The position numbers and the translations under genes were made by a program. Positions 22,243 to 35,281 of a stretch of DNA of 64,000 nt are shown piece by piece; position 1 is the stretch's first letter, and each line of letters opens with the position of its first letter. The stretch covers positions 34,441,497-34,505,496 of the forward strand of contig CM067064.1 in NCBI GenBank assembly GCA_033980235.1, given 5' to 3'. Origin of the DNA: Diadema setosum. Lineage: Eukaryota > Echinodermata > Echinoidea > Diadematoida > Diadematidae. Under the pieces are notes generated by a model that saw nothing but the letters and a program-made list of their open reading frames with translations, ran no database searches and was not told the DNA's origin.

Positions 22243-24765
22243 GTAAGAATAAATGAAACTCTTTCCTCCCATCTTGAGACTGGTGGTCCATTGACCCGTC
22301 ACGTCAAAAGGAGCCAAAAGTCGCTGGTACCATGCACAATCAAGAAAAATCAGATTTTATTGGAGGAACCGATGAAAAGCTGATTGGAAACATATAGGGT
22401 TCTGTCTAATACTAGCATAGATTTCAAGAAGTCACGTTTAAACGAAGTGTGAAATATTCGATTATATTTAGGCATTTCTTTTCTTCTTCTTCTTCTTCTT
22501 TTTATTTGGAGGGGGGGTGGTCTATTTTTGTCGCACAGCTTGAGCGAGGGCGGCGAGTTTATAATCTCCGCCCCCTAAGAACTGATAGAAGCTGATTGGC
22601 TAATGATGACGTATATCGCTGAAGTCGTTCATTTCTCAAGTGCAAGTTACAAAGCACAGACGGTCGTAAACTCGAAGCTTATTGTTTCTATGAAAACCAT
22701 GGACTTCGGCGTAGATGAATAAAACAATAGGGAACTTTCGCAAGCACGGCCGCTAGTTGAGTGTGCCGCGTGCCAAATTTGTTTCAGCGCATGCTCAAAT
22801 TCGAAAGACCTCCCGTCCTGGGGGAAACGAGAACGGTTCTCAGCCAAAATAGCGTCCGGTCCCGATGTTGGGCACGATTGAGCTGCTTTCCTGCAGCCAG
22901 CCAATCAGCAAGTTTGTCGCTACGGCTGCATCTACACAGAAAAGCGAAACTGCTTAGAAATGGGGACCAGAGTCCGAGTGGGGGACTGTCACGGCTGATT
23001 ACTTCCATCATAATTCATTATTAAACTGTGAGTCTTGACTCCAATATCCATTATTGCCGAAAAGTGAGTCCATCATGATGATGACTCGATGAATTATTAA
23101 TGAAACTAAACTATGGATTTTTCTACGATTTTTTTTTCAGTAGTTAAAAACATACAATCATCAATCCCTTAGCCATTAAAAAAAAATGAACTAATTTTGA
23201 TATTTTACTTTCTTTTGTTTTTGCATCAATTGACGGGATTTATGAAAATCCATAATAGTCGGGAGGTTTTCTGCTGCGAGTAGGGTACTGCCTCTTTGTA
23301 CCCTATTGATGTGATATATCTCATTTGCTTTCGTTTTTTGGTGTCACCCTTGTCACTTCCGTTTCCGAGTTCATAGTCGTTGTGGTCATCGTCGCGATTG
23401 TTGAGCCGATCGGTAGACGGTGGAGGCCCAACGCGACTTTATAGCTGGTGTATGTGGTTCCTACATTGAACGCAAACGCTTCCGACGCCGACCTCGACTT
23501 CGGCACGAAATCGGAACTGGTTTTGCAAGTACGCGACCATGCTACCATGCGCCGAAGTTCTTCGAGAGAATCAGATCGTCCGGCGAAAAGCTGCGACTAG
23601 GTGATTCGCGTTTCGTTGCTTGATGGCTGACGATATTGTCATTCAACCTTTAAGTGATGTCGGGACGAATAGCGTCGAGAAGAGTGCGGAGACTCAGCTG
23701 GCTACACCGTTAGTAGCATGCGTTTTATCAGTTCAAAGAGAGATAATCGAGTCTGCCGACTTCCTTCCATGACTTTCCACAGTCTTTTACTGTTTGCAGT
23801 GCAAATAATAAAAGCGGGACTGCGGAAAGTCACGGAGCGAGCCGTGCAAACTTTGGACGGCTCGCTCCGCTAACCCGTTGTTGAATTCCGCGAGTTCTCG
23901 GAATCGCCAATACTTAGGTGCCGTGGGCAGAGCAGCGTTTTAGATGCATTATGGGATATCTCAGGGGACAAATTTGCCCCGGTTTTGGCTGCACATGCAC
24001 TCTGATCACGCTTTGTCTTTATCAAGGGGTATTTTTTGTCGAAGATTTCTTCGCTTTTCCATCGTATGACCAGCACATTGAAGCCTTGCAGTAGTGACCC
24101 ATGACTCTATCAGTCTATAGTGACCGCAAATCAGTAAAATTTAGAAACTTTCAGCTCTTTCTAGCTGAATTATAGCAAAGAAAAAAGGGGTAACAACGAA
24201 AAGAAAAGCAGACAAATTATTCCATTGAATCGTATGGGAACTGCGACTAGCGCGAGACAACCGGAAGCGAACGATGGCACCAAGGATTAGAATCCCACAG
24301 TGCATCTGTGACAGGGCTCTTCAGCGTGCGCAGAAATTTTCTGCGCATTGGCGAGAATTCCACGAATTATTTTCAAGAGTACAATGAGCAAACGACAAAG
24401 AACAATTACACAGCGATTCTAGTAAAATAACTTTTTAAAACAAAATCATGTTTTCTGTAGAAACAATTTAAAAGAAAAATCATGTACATGAAAAATACAG
24501 TAAATTGTTGTATTTTGTCTTCTTCATGTGTTCCACGTGGCAAAAAGTGGGAAGAAGTCATTGTCGTTGTGGTTTGTGTCTTCTTTTTATTCTTTTTTAC
24601 AGCTATAAACGAAACAGCAGTTCATGCTATGATAGTGCAATGCGGATTTGCTTTGAAACACATTGCTACAAGAACCTGGCCACAAGCATACATGACGGCA
24701 CCTAACCTTCAATAGATAAACCCATACCTGGTGATGGGCGACTTCTTGATATGTTTTCCACCCAG
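22243..24765. other. Intron B-C with GC-richer hairpin-bearing segment
   Basis: A TTC repeat lies near 22483, and GC-richer sequence spans 22520-23020 and 23260-24370, with strong hairpins near 23765-23868. Frames such as 23420-23623 cross these blocks but lack recognisable domains. The GC-richer blocks may be old foldback elements, though I could not define ends. Confidence 0.4.
23767..23868. repeat. Two adjacent strong hairpins
   Basis: The first pairs tgactttccacagtc (about 23770) with gactgcggaaagtca (about 23819-23833). The second is perfect: GGAGCGAGCCGT (23834-23845) and ACGGCTCGCTCC (23857-23868) around an 11-base loop. There is no coding frame or U-tract, so this is not read as a terminator. 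It may be the remains of a foldback transposon. Confidence 0.6.
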
Positions 24766-25047
24766 GTACACCAACAAACATCTTGCAAGAGTCTACGAGC
24801 GTTAGGTCAACGGGAGTCACTGATGAAAGGTCGAGCCCCTCTTCTCCAACACAAATTTCTGAAACGCATGTACCAACTGCGAGAACGGTGTCTGAAACAG
24901 CTCCCGACGGGGCCCAGTCAAGTACTCACTCCGGGTCGACGACTGAGAGCATGTCCACAGTTCAGACATCCACTGAAGGGACAGGTACCACTGGTATAGG
25001 GTGCCCGGATACATCGACGACCGAACAGACATCTAGTTTCTTAACAG
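24766..25047 (+). CDS. Receptor-like gene, exon C: Ser/Thr-rich mucin-like linker
   Basis: The acceptor ttttccacccag and donor ACAG|GTTTG give a 282-base, phase 1-1 exon of 94 codons. The product is dominated by Ser, Thr, Pro, Glu and Gly (STSVRSTGVTDERSSPSSPT, later GSTTESMSTVQTSTEGTGTT), with one Cys in GCPDTST. This composition is typical of O-glycosylated stalks that space domains apart on secreted or membrane proteins. The minus frame and the +1 frame are also open but lack sensible composition. The phase continues correctly into exon D. Confidence 0.8.
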
Positions 25048-25872
25048 GTTTGAATGATCAACGCTCTGATCTTTCTCTCTGTTCATCTTTTTTATATTCT
25101 CGTCTTATTCATTTCATGATTATTGAGCCCTGTCTATCTCATAAATAATCGCAGATTACAAGTAAATCATATCATTTCACTATTTCACATTGTTTACTAC
25201 AAGTACGAAAAATAAAAGATAAGAAAGAAGATAGACCTTATACCAACACTGGATATAAGAACAAAATGTTAAAAGACATATAATAAATGATATGATTTAT
25301 AATAGACGTATGATATGGTTCAGGTTATATTTGTGACCCTGCATTACATTTTTGTTTTGTTTTGTTTTGTTTTTTATTGGTTAACTTGGTCAATTTGGAG
25401 GCGCTGAATCCAAAAAAGCTTTGGTTCCATTTTTTTTCTGACCACATCTTCATCCGCCATTTTAAAGTTCAAAATGGCCGCCATAGGAAGCTGTATTTTG
25501 ACTCAATTCTCATAAAACTGATTACAGAGTTTTCCTCAAGCTTCACGGACTTATTCTATCAATATTGCAGCATATACATGACCCATCTGTTCAATTGGGG
25601 AAACTTCACTGTTCTATTTCAAAATCATCAAAGCGACATTCAGGTCTGAGAGCTACTGCAAGGTTACCAACTTAAGTTATACTACATGATGACCATTTGC
25701 ATTTGTCGTGGTTGCTATAATGATACACAAATGTAATTCAAAGGCGTTTATGACATAGACGGGCTCCCATCGATCATCCTACGCACTTTTTTCTTTCGAG
25801 TGTTTCCTGTTACTTTTTGTTGAGCTCGATCATTCAATAGCTTTGTTTGTTTTTTTTTAGACAAGGCAGAGT

Positions 25873-25875
<3 letters not shown>

Positions 25876-25909
<34 letters not shown>
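25876..25909. repeat. (AG)n microsatellite
   Basis: About 34 bases of alternating A and G in an intron. Confidence 0.95.
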
Positions 25910-25911
<2 letters not shown>

Positions 25912-27208
25912 CGATCTAACCTCTTGTGCATGGGTTTCGAAATTTTTGATTGTACCCATTGATGAACTCATTTCTGGGTAAATTCGGAACGAACTGTGCT
26001 TGTGTATATAAGACAGTAAGAACAATATTCTTCAAGTTGACAAGAGGTACTTACTTCATACAATTTGTTTGGCTTGTTTCCAATGTAACTGTCGGTTATT
26101 TCTAATTACCCTCGTTCTTCTAAAACATATCTCAAATTCGTGTCATTATGTTAAATGTTGAAATTAATGTTGAACTGGAATGAAATTGAAACTCGATTAC
26201 TGAAATTTGTTTGAGGGGCTCAAACTACGTGTGATACGCTTGCATCAGGATCCGTTGAACAACTGTTGAATTCTTAAACGCATTCATGGTAATACACTGT
26301 ATTTTATTGGTTTTTTTTTTCCACGCGGTACAACTTACCCATTTGACATGTTTGATAGACTCGTATTTTTTATTTCGTGTTTCTGACTTCGCAATGTGTT
26401 TCTAAATTCTGTCTGCTTATAAAAAGAACGATATAAAACGCAAAGCAAATGAAAACAAAGAAACAAAAAATTCGTGCATGTTTACGTCTCTGGCTGTACA
26501 TAATAACACCCTTGTCACGTCTAATTTTTATAGTTTGAATAGATTGTGTCAATCATACACAATGTGATGTGAAGGCATTTTTTTTTTTTGTCTTTCCCGG
26601 CTGCGTATTGGGGAATAGGTGTCTAGAGATTAAGGCCAGAGTCCATTAAAAATGTATCCCCAAAACAAATGTGTCGATATCCCTGGAATAGTGACTATAC
26701 TATCAAACCACAAACTATTTTTTTTTTTAAATGCAGAAATGCATCCTTGATGACTGTTTGTTTGTTCTTTATTTTGTTTTGTTTCAGGCACACGCAAACA
26801 TATTTTGGCTTACAATAATGTAATAATACTGTCAATCCTTTTACTCGCGATCGTACGATTCTTTTTAAATTCTCCAGATTTTATTACTTTATGCAATAAA
26901 TGAGTGGTTATTGTTTCTACCATTATAGTTATTTATTAAAACATCCTTATTCAGGATTACATGATCAGCAAATGTACTGATTTTCATCAAGGTCCTGAGA
27001 TACAAATGTTATATAAAATCATTTACAATATATACAGATACATACTGAAAAAATTCCAAATCAGCTACAGTTTCATCAAAATAAGGAAAATGCGAATTAA
27101 ACACATAATAAAAGTTTTCATTTTATTAATTTACAATTAAAAACAAATCAAATATTTTTGCACTTGAAAGGGGAAACTCTTTTTCAGTAGAGATAAAAAA
27201 AAAACTAC

Positions 27209-27284
27209 CACTCATACGTACACACAACACACGTACGAGCACACATGTACACACACACACAACACACACATACACACACACAAA
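27209..27284. repeat. CA-rich imperfect microsatellite
   Basis: Runs of ACAC and CACA interrupted by gta/cgt words. The Cys/Val-rich frame on the minus strand is an artefact of this repeat. Confidence 0.85.
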
Positions 27285-27689
27285 TTGATACGTAAAAGCC
27301 ATCACACACATACATACACATCAGTCACATTACATACAAAAAGTTGAAGTGGAAAAACATACTACGGCACAGCTGTATAACCATTACAATACAGGCACAC
27401 ACTCACAACATAATATAAGCACAGGTTACTCACTGAAAAAGAGGGGAAACCTTTCAAATAATCACCAAACAATGATTAATGATATAAATAAATAATCATA
27501 ATTATGTATATGAATTGAAAACAAGGATCAAACAGAATAATTTCCTGTAGCTGAGATGTTTACAAAGAGAATAACAACGAAGCAAAACAATACTACACGA
27601 AAAAATATGTAATTAGTCAAAACAATGGTCAAATTATATATAATTCTGCGCCAGTCGAATAACGAAACTCCAGACGACCTCGAGTAGGG

Positions 27690-27790
27690 TGTGAAAGGAT
27701 TTATTGAACCAGGCCCGAGACACTCGGGTGGTGCCGTCAATAGAGGGCGTTAACAAGTAACATGAACAAACTGTCTAACAACAATCCCTG
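27690..27790 (-). mobile_element. LINE 3' UTR fragment (copy 1 of a shared segment)
   Basis: The segment ggtgccgtcaatagagggcg...ttaacaagtaaca...ctgtctaacaacaatccctggcg is shared with 34401-34468. In the second copy it follows a LINE ORF end on the minus strand, so both are read as LINE 3' UTR. Here, on the minus strand, it is followed by ggttcaataaatcc, which may be the element's terminal end. Confidence 0.55.
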
Positions 27791-27959
27791 GCGTGACTGC
27801 CTTTTTTCTTCTTTCTTTCTTCTTCTTTCTTTCCTTCTTATTAAATCGATCAATATAAAACAAAAAATATTGATAACACAAACGAACAAACACCATTGGG
27901 CTTATAAACTACCCATGAAAGGAGTTGACTATAACCATTCAACTTACCATGCCTAAATT

Positions 27960-30470
27960 GGATAAATTCATATCCTGCTTGCCGTTAAACCGCAACACTG
28001 ATTACCTTCATTATACAATAGGCAGTGCATGCGTCTAAAATTACACTCAACAAAAGAAAACTCTTCAACATAAAACTGTTCCTGCAGACAATATCATTAT
28101 ACACTCATCGGTTTCTTATCAAGATCAGGATATAATAAGGGTATATAGATTAAAACATATATATCACAAAAATAAAACCAGCATTGGCTTTACAATAATT
28201 CTGACCATTAAAATCATTACCATGTGTGATGGTTAACCAACACAATGTGTAGACTTCACACCATAAATAATATTTATATAATCATACACTCAAATCATCC
28301 TGATCACATCTTCTATATCCCCTTCTTTCACCAAATTAATGAAAAACTGAATAGGGATAACTACAACGTGATCATAAACAACAGGGTCCGCGTATGCGGC
28401 ACGTCCTAACAAGGCAAACTAATCTAATATAAAAACGTCAGTCACATAATGAAAAGGTAATCATAACTAATGCTCTAGGAGAGAGTACCACGTAAACAAT
28501 GAAATTTTTGTTACTTCACAATCCCCTGAAAACGTAAGAGAGAATGATATTATGATGCCTACAAAATAGGCAGAACTTGCATGGGGATCATTATACAGGT
28601 AATCAATGGAACAACAGAGTAGAACTGTTATGACCATTTAACAAAAACAATGGTTAATTAAAAGACCTCTAAATTTCAAAAAAATCCCCATTCAAAAAAT
28701 AATTTAGACTTAATCACCGACACAGGCAAAAATAAGCATGACCCATACATGTATATCCGTATGGCCAGGTTATTCATGTAGTACTCACGTGACCATCTAT
28801 ACAATAAAACACAGGCTTCAAACTCATTGAATGACTATGACTCTGGGGACTACATGTAGTCCAATAACAAACAAGTAGGTACTGACAAGTTACCTATGAA
28901 TTTAACTATCAATAAACAGTATCACAAAATAAACTGGTCAACGAGAAGTTCGCATAACCAAAAGGGGGTCCATCAAAACAGCTCTGAGCCACGTTCAGTG
29001 GGAGGGTGGGTATCACCATAAAAAAACAACTGAAACTATAAATGAAATGTCAGGTTAGCCGCAAAACCTGATCATGAAATCATTTGTTTTATAATGACCG
29101 AATTGGCACAATCTTCTGTAATTTCGATAACAGATATCCCTAAACCACCATATAAAACAACACCAAAATATATGGCAAGTGAGAAAATAATTTGGCATAA
29201 TAACACCAACAAAAATTATCGACCCCAAAATATTCCTCATTAAAACAGGCAACCCCATGCCGGTGGCTCTGATGGGTATGCTCAATAAAACTAATAACCA
29301 AACACATGTACCTGCAACTTGTTGCAAGCAATACTTAGCCAGAAATATTACACTTGTCTTAGTACACAAAGCTGAATACTGAATAGTGTAATCAACTATT
29401 CGCACCAAAACAACATCTTGTTCTCAAAATAAATATCATTATCTGTATAAAATTTCTATACTGAATAAAGAGTGGAAATGGGAACAAAAACAAATAACTA
29501 CTTCACACCTAACTCGTACGTGTGTACTAGTACCTTGCACATGCCACATTTTGTATACATTGTGAAAGGTAAACAATCATCAACATATCAACAGGCTGTA
29601 ACTAAACATCATTACCATTTATCATAAAATCAAAATAATAAAATCACAACCTCTTATTACTCCTTCCCTACTCCTTTCCTTATATTATCATCATATATAT
29701 ACAAATTTCAATCATTACACAACCTTTCACATCTCCTTCCCCAATTCTTTCCATATACTATTATCATCATTACAATCATTTTAACTTTCTTTCACTTCTC
29801 CTTTCCTACTTCATTCCTTACACATGCATTACTGTTACAATCATTACAATACAAAAACAAATGTACATGTACTATCAATTACAATCATAACACAACTTCT
29901 CTTTACTTCTCATTCCCGTATTTCCTTCTACATACAATCATGACTATTAAAATCACCATCAAAACTAACCTCATTTTCCTTCAACAATTTAATACTTACA
30001 TCATTAATAAAATCATTTAAACTTCATTTTCATTCAGTTCCATTCAGCACCTTCTTACATCATTAATACTTCAGTGTGTGCATATAACATACCATTATAC
30101 ATGTACAATGATACAAACTGTAACACATCTCAATTATCACACTTCTCTTCACCTTTTTACCAGCTAGTTCCCAAATAACAAACAAACAATATTACTCAAC
30201 AATATCTAACTTCATACTTAAGGACCTAACATTAGATTATAATTAAAAACACAGTCATTCATATAACCATTAATCATCACATTTCATTCTTCCTCTTCCC
30301 CTGTCACAACAAATAACAAAGACAACAAGAATACAAGACAACGACAAGCAAGGAATACGTGAAGGACATACTGTGGCTGAGCTCAATAGACATATTAAAT
30401 CAATAGTTCACAAAAAATTAACATCAACATAATGTCCATCTGATTTCCGGAAAAAAAAAAATGTGTGTGT
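27960..30470. other. G-poor, A/C-rich strand-asymmetric stretch
   Basis: For about 2.5 kb the + strand is strongly depleted in G, with words such as atcattacaatcat and ctccttccc recurring loosely at 29640-30060. No open frame of note, no TIRs and no splice-bounded exon were found. It may be the interior of a long non-autonomous element or a neutral skewed tract. Confidence 0.45.
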
Positions 30471-31830
30471 CACAGATTGGAGAGATTACAGCGGCTCCTT
30501 GGTGATTCCATCATAGTCTGGAGCTTGATTTCCAAATGCTCATCAAGAATGAATTAAGACAAGCGATGCCACAGCGACTGATGAAGACATAAAGACGAGA
30601 AGAACGCGACAAGAACACGATGAGGATGTAGACAAGACGGGATGAACTTCAGCGTCAGGTACAGATGACAGCGAGATCCGTGGCAATCCACACATCGCTT
30701 TGTGTGGTGGAGCGGGAAAACTGCAGAACATACTGATGGCTGGCGGCTGACATAATACGAGGCTGGAGAAGATGAACATCCCAGGACTACTCAACCGGAT
30801 GACGAACAAAATCTCAGCTCACGAGTAAGATGAAGGACACAGGTGATGAAAGCGCACAGAAAGATATGAAGACAGGACAGAATATGTGGAGACGGTACAG
30901 GAACGGTGAGGGGACAGCAACCGCAACGAGCCAGAACAGTGCTGCGATGCCGGAGTCGGGGAGCTGCTCGCATATGTCCGCTTGCATGTGATGCACTAGT
31001 CTAGCTTCTGGACTCTTTTTACTCGTAGGGGCGATTCAGTGTACGCGACAAGCCGTATGAGGGCGTGACACCCGAGGATTGCGATACGCCGAGAACTGCG
31101 ATACCCGAGACAAAAGAGTCCAGTAAAATACTTTCGCCGGATCGAGCAGGGTCAAGAGTTCACGCTAGAGTGGTCATGAATATTCATGACTCGCAGTCAA
31201 TCAGACAGTTTTACTAGTTAATGCGAATACCAGCTGATCGCACTCCCGCTGGTGGTGTGTGGCAGTGCTGCCCACCTCCATACAGCATTGTCCACCAAAA
31301 TAGGGGGTTTTGTTCTGAAGTTGTTCGACCGCCAGCCCATCATACTGCATTAATGTAGGCCTACGTGCTTTCTTTATGCATGATGAGAGACAAGCTGCCC
31401 ATTCCATGATTTCATGAAGTCATCATATAAAAGTCTTTACATAAAATCAAGGAAATTCCAAAGATTCTCATAATTATGTAGCTATATTATAAGAGAAGTA
31501 AAGTCTGTGTGTCTTATGAGAGAGAAGTCTTTTCATGAAACGTAGCCTCCATTCAAATAGGGGAGCTGTATACCACGATTTTATAGTACGATGAAAAAAT
31601 GTTTCATTGGACATTATAGGCTTATTGCAGATTACAGACTTTATTTCAGATTGATTCCTCCGAGAATAACAGAATGACATCCGTAAAAGGGTCAATCCCA
31701 CTATATCCGCTAAAATATGTGATCTTCATATACATGACTTTTGATCAATATTCCAATAGATTTAAGGGATCCCGTGTCACAGAAGTCATATTTTTGGTAA
31801 AGCAACTCTAGCAAAGATATTAAAAACCAG

Positions 31831-31913
31831 ACCCCCCCCCCCAAAAAAAAAAAAAAAAAAATAAAAAAAAAAAAAATAAAAAAATAAAAATAAAAATAAA
31901 AAATAATAATAAA
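31831..31913. repeat. C-run followed by A-rich tract
   Basis: Ten C residues, then about 70 bases of A broken by single T residues. This may be a retroelement tail, but no upstream retroelement sequence was recognised. Confidence 0.7.
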
Positions 31914-32589
31914 AAACTATTATTATCATTACAAAATATCGAATGTAGGAACCAGATTCAAATAGTCGATTGTGCCAAAATAGATTTCTGTCTTTGAAAG
32001 CCTGATTGTATAGGAATAAAAGAAAAAATGTCATGGTCAACAAAGGCAAGTGATATTCATTGGATTGCGCCTGCGGGTAGGATAACGAAGAGGTTCGTGT
32101 TTTTGTTATTTTTTTTTTATATAGATCGAGTCAAATACAGACGGATTTCACTGACGAATTCCATAAGGTATTTTAAGATTCAACGAAACATACGTGATAC
32201 CCTGCTATGAGATTTCTCCTCAAGGATTATGACAGCCTTATATAGCTCACCTGCAAGGAACTACTCCCATATCTCACTATAGAACACATTAAAGTAACTT
32301 TATTATCTCATTTCCATGGAAAAGCGCAGGTGGGAAACGTATACGTTACGAAAACTCACTCCCTGGCCAACATAACTCGCAGGATTCATCCAATTATAAA
32401 CTTATACAAACGCTCTGAGGGAATTTATTCATAGTAACAACTTTCATAGTCAAACTACTTCATCTAAACGTAAAAGCAACATTATTCCTTGCGTCCTTTT
32501 ACCAAAACACTAATTGTGGCTTGCCTTTAAAACAGATTATGCTGATAGTGCTATATTCGTGAGGAATATGGTGCTGGTTAAAAGCTATG

Positions 32590-32690
32590 TCTGTTATTCC
32601 GAAGGTTCGTTTATTCGAAAATAACTATTGCTTTTTTTTCTGATAATGAAATAATGTTCATTAGCCGAAACTTAAAAGAAGGGTTTGTAG
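32590..32690. repeat. TTCGTTATTCCGAA repeat, fragment
   Basis: Contains gttattccgaaggttcgttt and, 80 bases on, attagccgaaac. It resembles the foldback element inside the first LINE but is short and degenerate. Confidence 0.5.
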
Positions 32691-33789
32691 TTATGTACTT
32701 GTAAATAGCACACTTAACCATCACAACAATACCCGCTGTTATGTTCACACGGCATGTGCTGATACGTGGCTATAACAATATGTCAATTCTTTTAATTTTA
32801 TTACCTGAATGGAGTTTGAAGTAACAGGAGGGTTACACACATCTATTTTCCCTGAAAAGGTGTTAGTGCTAACCTATAGCAGTAAAGCAAAACAAAGCAA
32901 AAGGAAACAAACTTGTAATGGTATACATTAAGCCGTGTTGATCGAAGGATGATAATACAACATGACATTGTAATGATGAGAAGGAGAATGCTTCACAGAC
33001 GCAGGTACACAGTGACTCAAATAAGCCTTGTCTTATGACTTTGAAAGCGAACACTTCTTTTTTAATGGGTGCTCACCAATGTGAATGCAGGACGGAATAC
33101 AGGTCATTCTCATTGATACACACACACACAAAAAGGGGGGGGGGGGCAAAATTGAATAAGATACGACTAGCAAATTACCTCCCGCAAAACCATACTGTTG
33201 AAAAGACATGCATTTTACTTCTCTTTTTTAATGGGAGTGGACTTTCTCTTGTCTGTATGGTTAAAGATCACCTATTGGAAAGCAATACCCGGAAGTAAAT
33301 AGTTTAGCAAATATTTACACATCACAGATGATACAACTTTCGAACCCAGCTATTAGTAAAATTGCATTTATATGCATTGAACATCTGTATAGAATTGACG
33401 ATGCGCAGTGTGGGGCACGACATATTGTAACGTACTATTATGTTTCATTGGAAATACCACATATGTAATATGTATTGTTCTGAGGAGTGAACCCCGAAGA
33501 CTGTGGTATCATAAAGTTTAAATGAATAATTAATGAATTTATTTTGCACTACGATATATTCATAAGCAAGTGTCTGATTTATATGCCCTTCAGCATGGTG
33601 TTGTGGAGTTTGCCTGTTATATCAAGGAGGCTCTCTCGCCTTCTCGATGATTATAGTTTACCTCCTGATTGTTACATGGCATCATCATTATAATGCAAGG
33701 TGAATATCAGAATTGTATGATATCCGCTGCCCTCTGGGATTGGTAAATGCTGAATAATTCTGGAGTCAGAAATTTCTTATTTCTGGTTA

Positions 33790-34180
33790 CAGTTTGTTTT
33801 TCTGAAGGTTCATTTTCAGGGTTTATTATTACGATGGTTCGGTAATCCAAAACGAAATAAGTTTCGTTTAAAATACTAAAGGATTGGTCTTCCGAATGTT
33901 CGTTTGTATAACCCCTAAAAGAAAACTAAAAAAAAAGTTTGCAATACCGAAGGTTCGTTAATTTAAAACGATATTGGTTAGTAATTCCGAATGTTAGTTT
34001 AAAAGTATGCAATTTTTCCATTTGTGGATTTACGAACCTTGTTTCATTTGTTTGTTTGTTTGTTTGATGTTTGCTTGTTTTTTTTTTTGTGTGTGTGGGG
34101 GGGGGGGAGCTATCAAACCTTCAAAATAATAAAGTTTCTCTTATTTTCAGATTAACGAACCTTCGGGAAAACAATGCCTA
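33790..34180. mobile_element. TTCGTTATTCCGAA foldback element, degenerate copy
   Basis: The left side has ctgaaggttca, gatggttcggtaat, cttccgaatgttcg and accgaaggttcgtta. The right side has gatttacgaacctt and cagattaacgaaccttcggg, the complementary orientation. A T/G homopolymer block (34040-34107) interrupts it. It is a diverged relative of the 611-847 element. Confidence 0.55.
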
Positions 34181-34400
34181 TCAATTTTGGATACATAGCG
34201 TGTATAAGGTTTGCCACGTAAATTCTCCATCAAACATGTGATATCTTTATCTTCCTTTGGTAAATTAGGTCTGAAGAAAATACCAGCTTATTTTTTTTTA
34301 ATCAAAACTGATAAAATACTATTCCTTGTGAGGCTCAACGCGGTAAACCTTTGTATGCTCGCGTAATCAAAGCGTGTTTTTGTATTCTAACCTGTTATAT

Positions 34401-34468
34401 GGTGCCGTCAATAGAGGGCGTTAACAAGTAACAGTACTTAGTAACTGTCTAACAACAATCCCTGGCGC
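34401..34468 (-). mobile_element. LINE 3' UTR fragment (copy 2 of the shared segment)
   Basis: Almost the same segment as at 27723-27785. On the minus strand it lies downstream of the LINE ORF fragment at 34589-34860, which gives its likely identity. Confidence 0.6.
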
Positions 34469-34588
34469 TGACCAAACAGAGATAGTTAAATGTAACAGTC
34501 AGTTAACTGACTATGCACCGAATAGTCAGTTAAAAACACTAATTTGTTTGGGCAACAGATTAAAAATATCTTTTTTTTACATAACATT

Positions 34589-34860
34589 TTAAAACTGGTG
34601 AACATTTTGTAAATCTTCAGATAAATTGTTCCAGACTTGTGCACCTGCATAAGATCTTTTAAAACACTCCAGATTTGGTTTTGGACCCGTCACTTTTAAA
34701 AAATTTGCATAGCGAGTGTTCAGTTCGTGTCGATCAAACACCATTTCAATGTCTTGACAAAGTCGATTAGGGGCAAGACCATGAATACACTTGAACATCA
34801 AAGTAGCCAAGAAATAATCCCGTCTTTGTTCAAAAGATTGCCAGAAAAGCTATTTCACTA
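34589..34860 (-). pseudogene. LINE reverse transcriptase C-terminal fragment
   Basis: The minus-strand frame contains MATLMFKCIHGLAPNRLCQD, FDRHELNTRYANFLKV and KRSYAGAQVWNNLSEDLQ. These are the usual C-terminal landmarks of CR1/L2-type reverse transcriptase ORFs (KCIHGLAP, R-N, GA-VWN-LP). It is truncated at its 5' side at about 34860 and followed downstream by the 3' UTR segment ending near 34401. The reading frame stops at 34589. The copy is 5'-truncated, as is usual for LINEs, and inactive. Confidence 0.75.
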
Positions 34861-34897
34861 AATCTAAACCATGAGTAGTAAGAAAGTCAAATCATTT

Positions 34898-34940
34898 GTG
34901 TGTGTGTGTGTGTGTCTATGTGTGTGTCTGTGTGTGTGTA
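34898..34940. repeat. (TG)n microsatellite
   Basis: Alternating T and G with short interruptions, inside the intron before exon D. Confidence 0.9.
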
Positions 34941-35281
34941 AATCGTGTTTAAAGAAACAAAAAGTTTTTTACCTATTGTGATTTGATTACTAAGTATCTC
35001 CCTCTCTAGTGAATACTATTGTATCTAAGCGCAAAAATCTTGGTATTCCTGGATTTATCAAAAGTTGAAAAAAAAAAGAAAAAAGAAACCACCACAAAAT
35101 TACTTTAAATGAAAACTGCAGATTTATCAACGTGGTTGTAAAAAAGAAGGACGTTATATTTGAAATGGATGATAATGAAAGTGATATGAAGACAAAGAAA
35201 TGCTGTTTTTAAGCAATACTACCGTACGAGAGTAACACATCTGAAACTACAGTAACAACAATGTCATTCCTTTCCTTGTAG

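Larger units (their letters stand above)
25048..35281. other. Long intron C-D (about 10 kb)
   Basis: No exon was recognised. Contents include (AG)n, a CA-rich tract, two LINE 3' UTR fragments, a G-poor tract at 27960-30470, a GC-richer block near 30470-31200, an A-rich tract at 31831-31913, and copies of the TTCGTTATTCCGAA repeat. Poorly conserved exons of the receptor gene could still be hidden here. Confidence 0.5.

Noticed and set aside
24601..24715. Possible extra Cys-rich exon after a strong acceptor (frame SSCYDSAMRICFETHCYKN)
   Set aside because: The frame stops before any usable donor, and its phase does not fit exons B and C, which join each other correctly without it.
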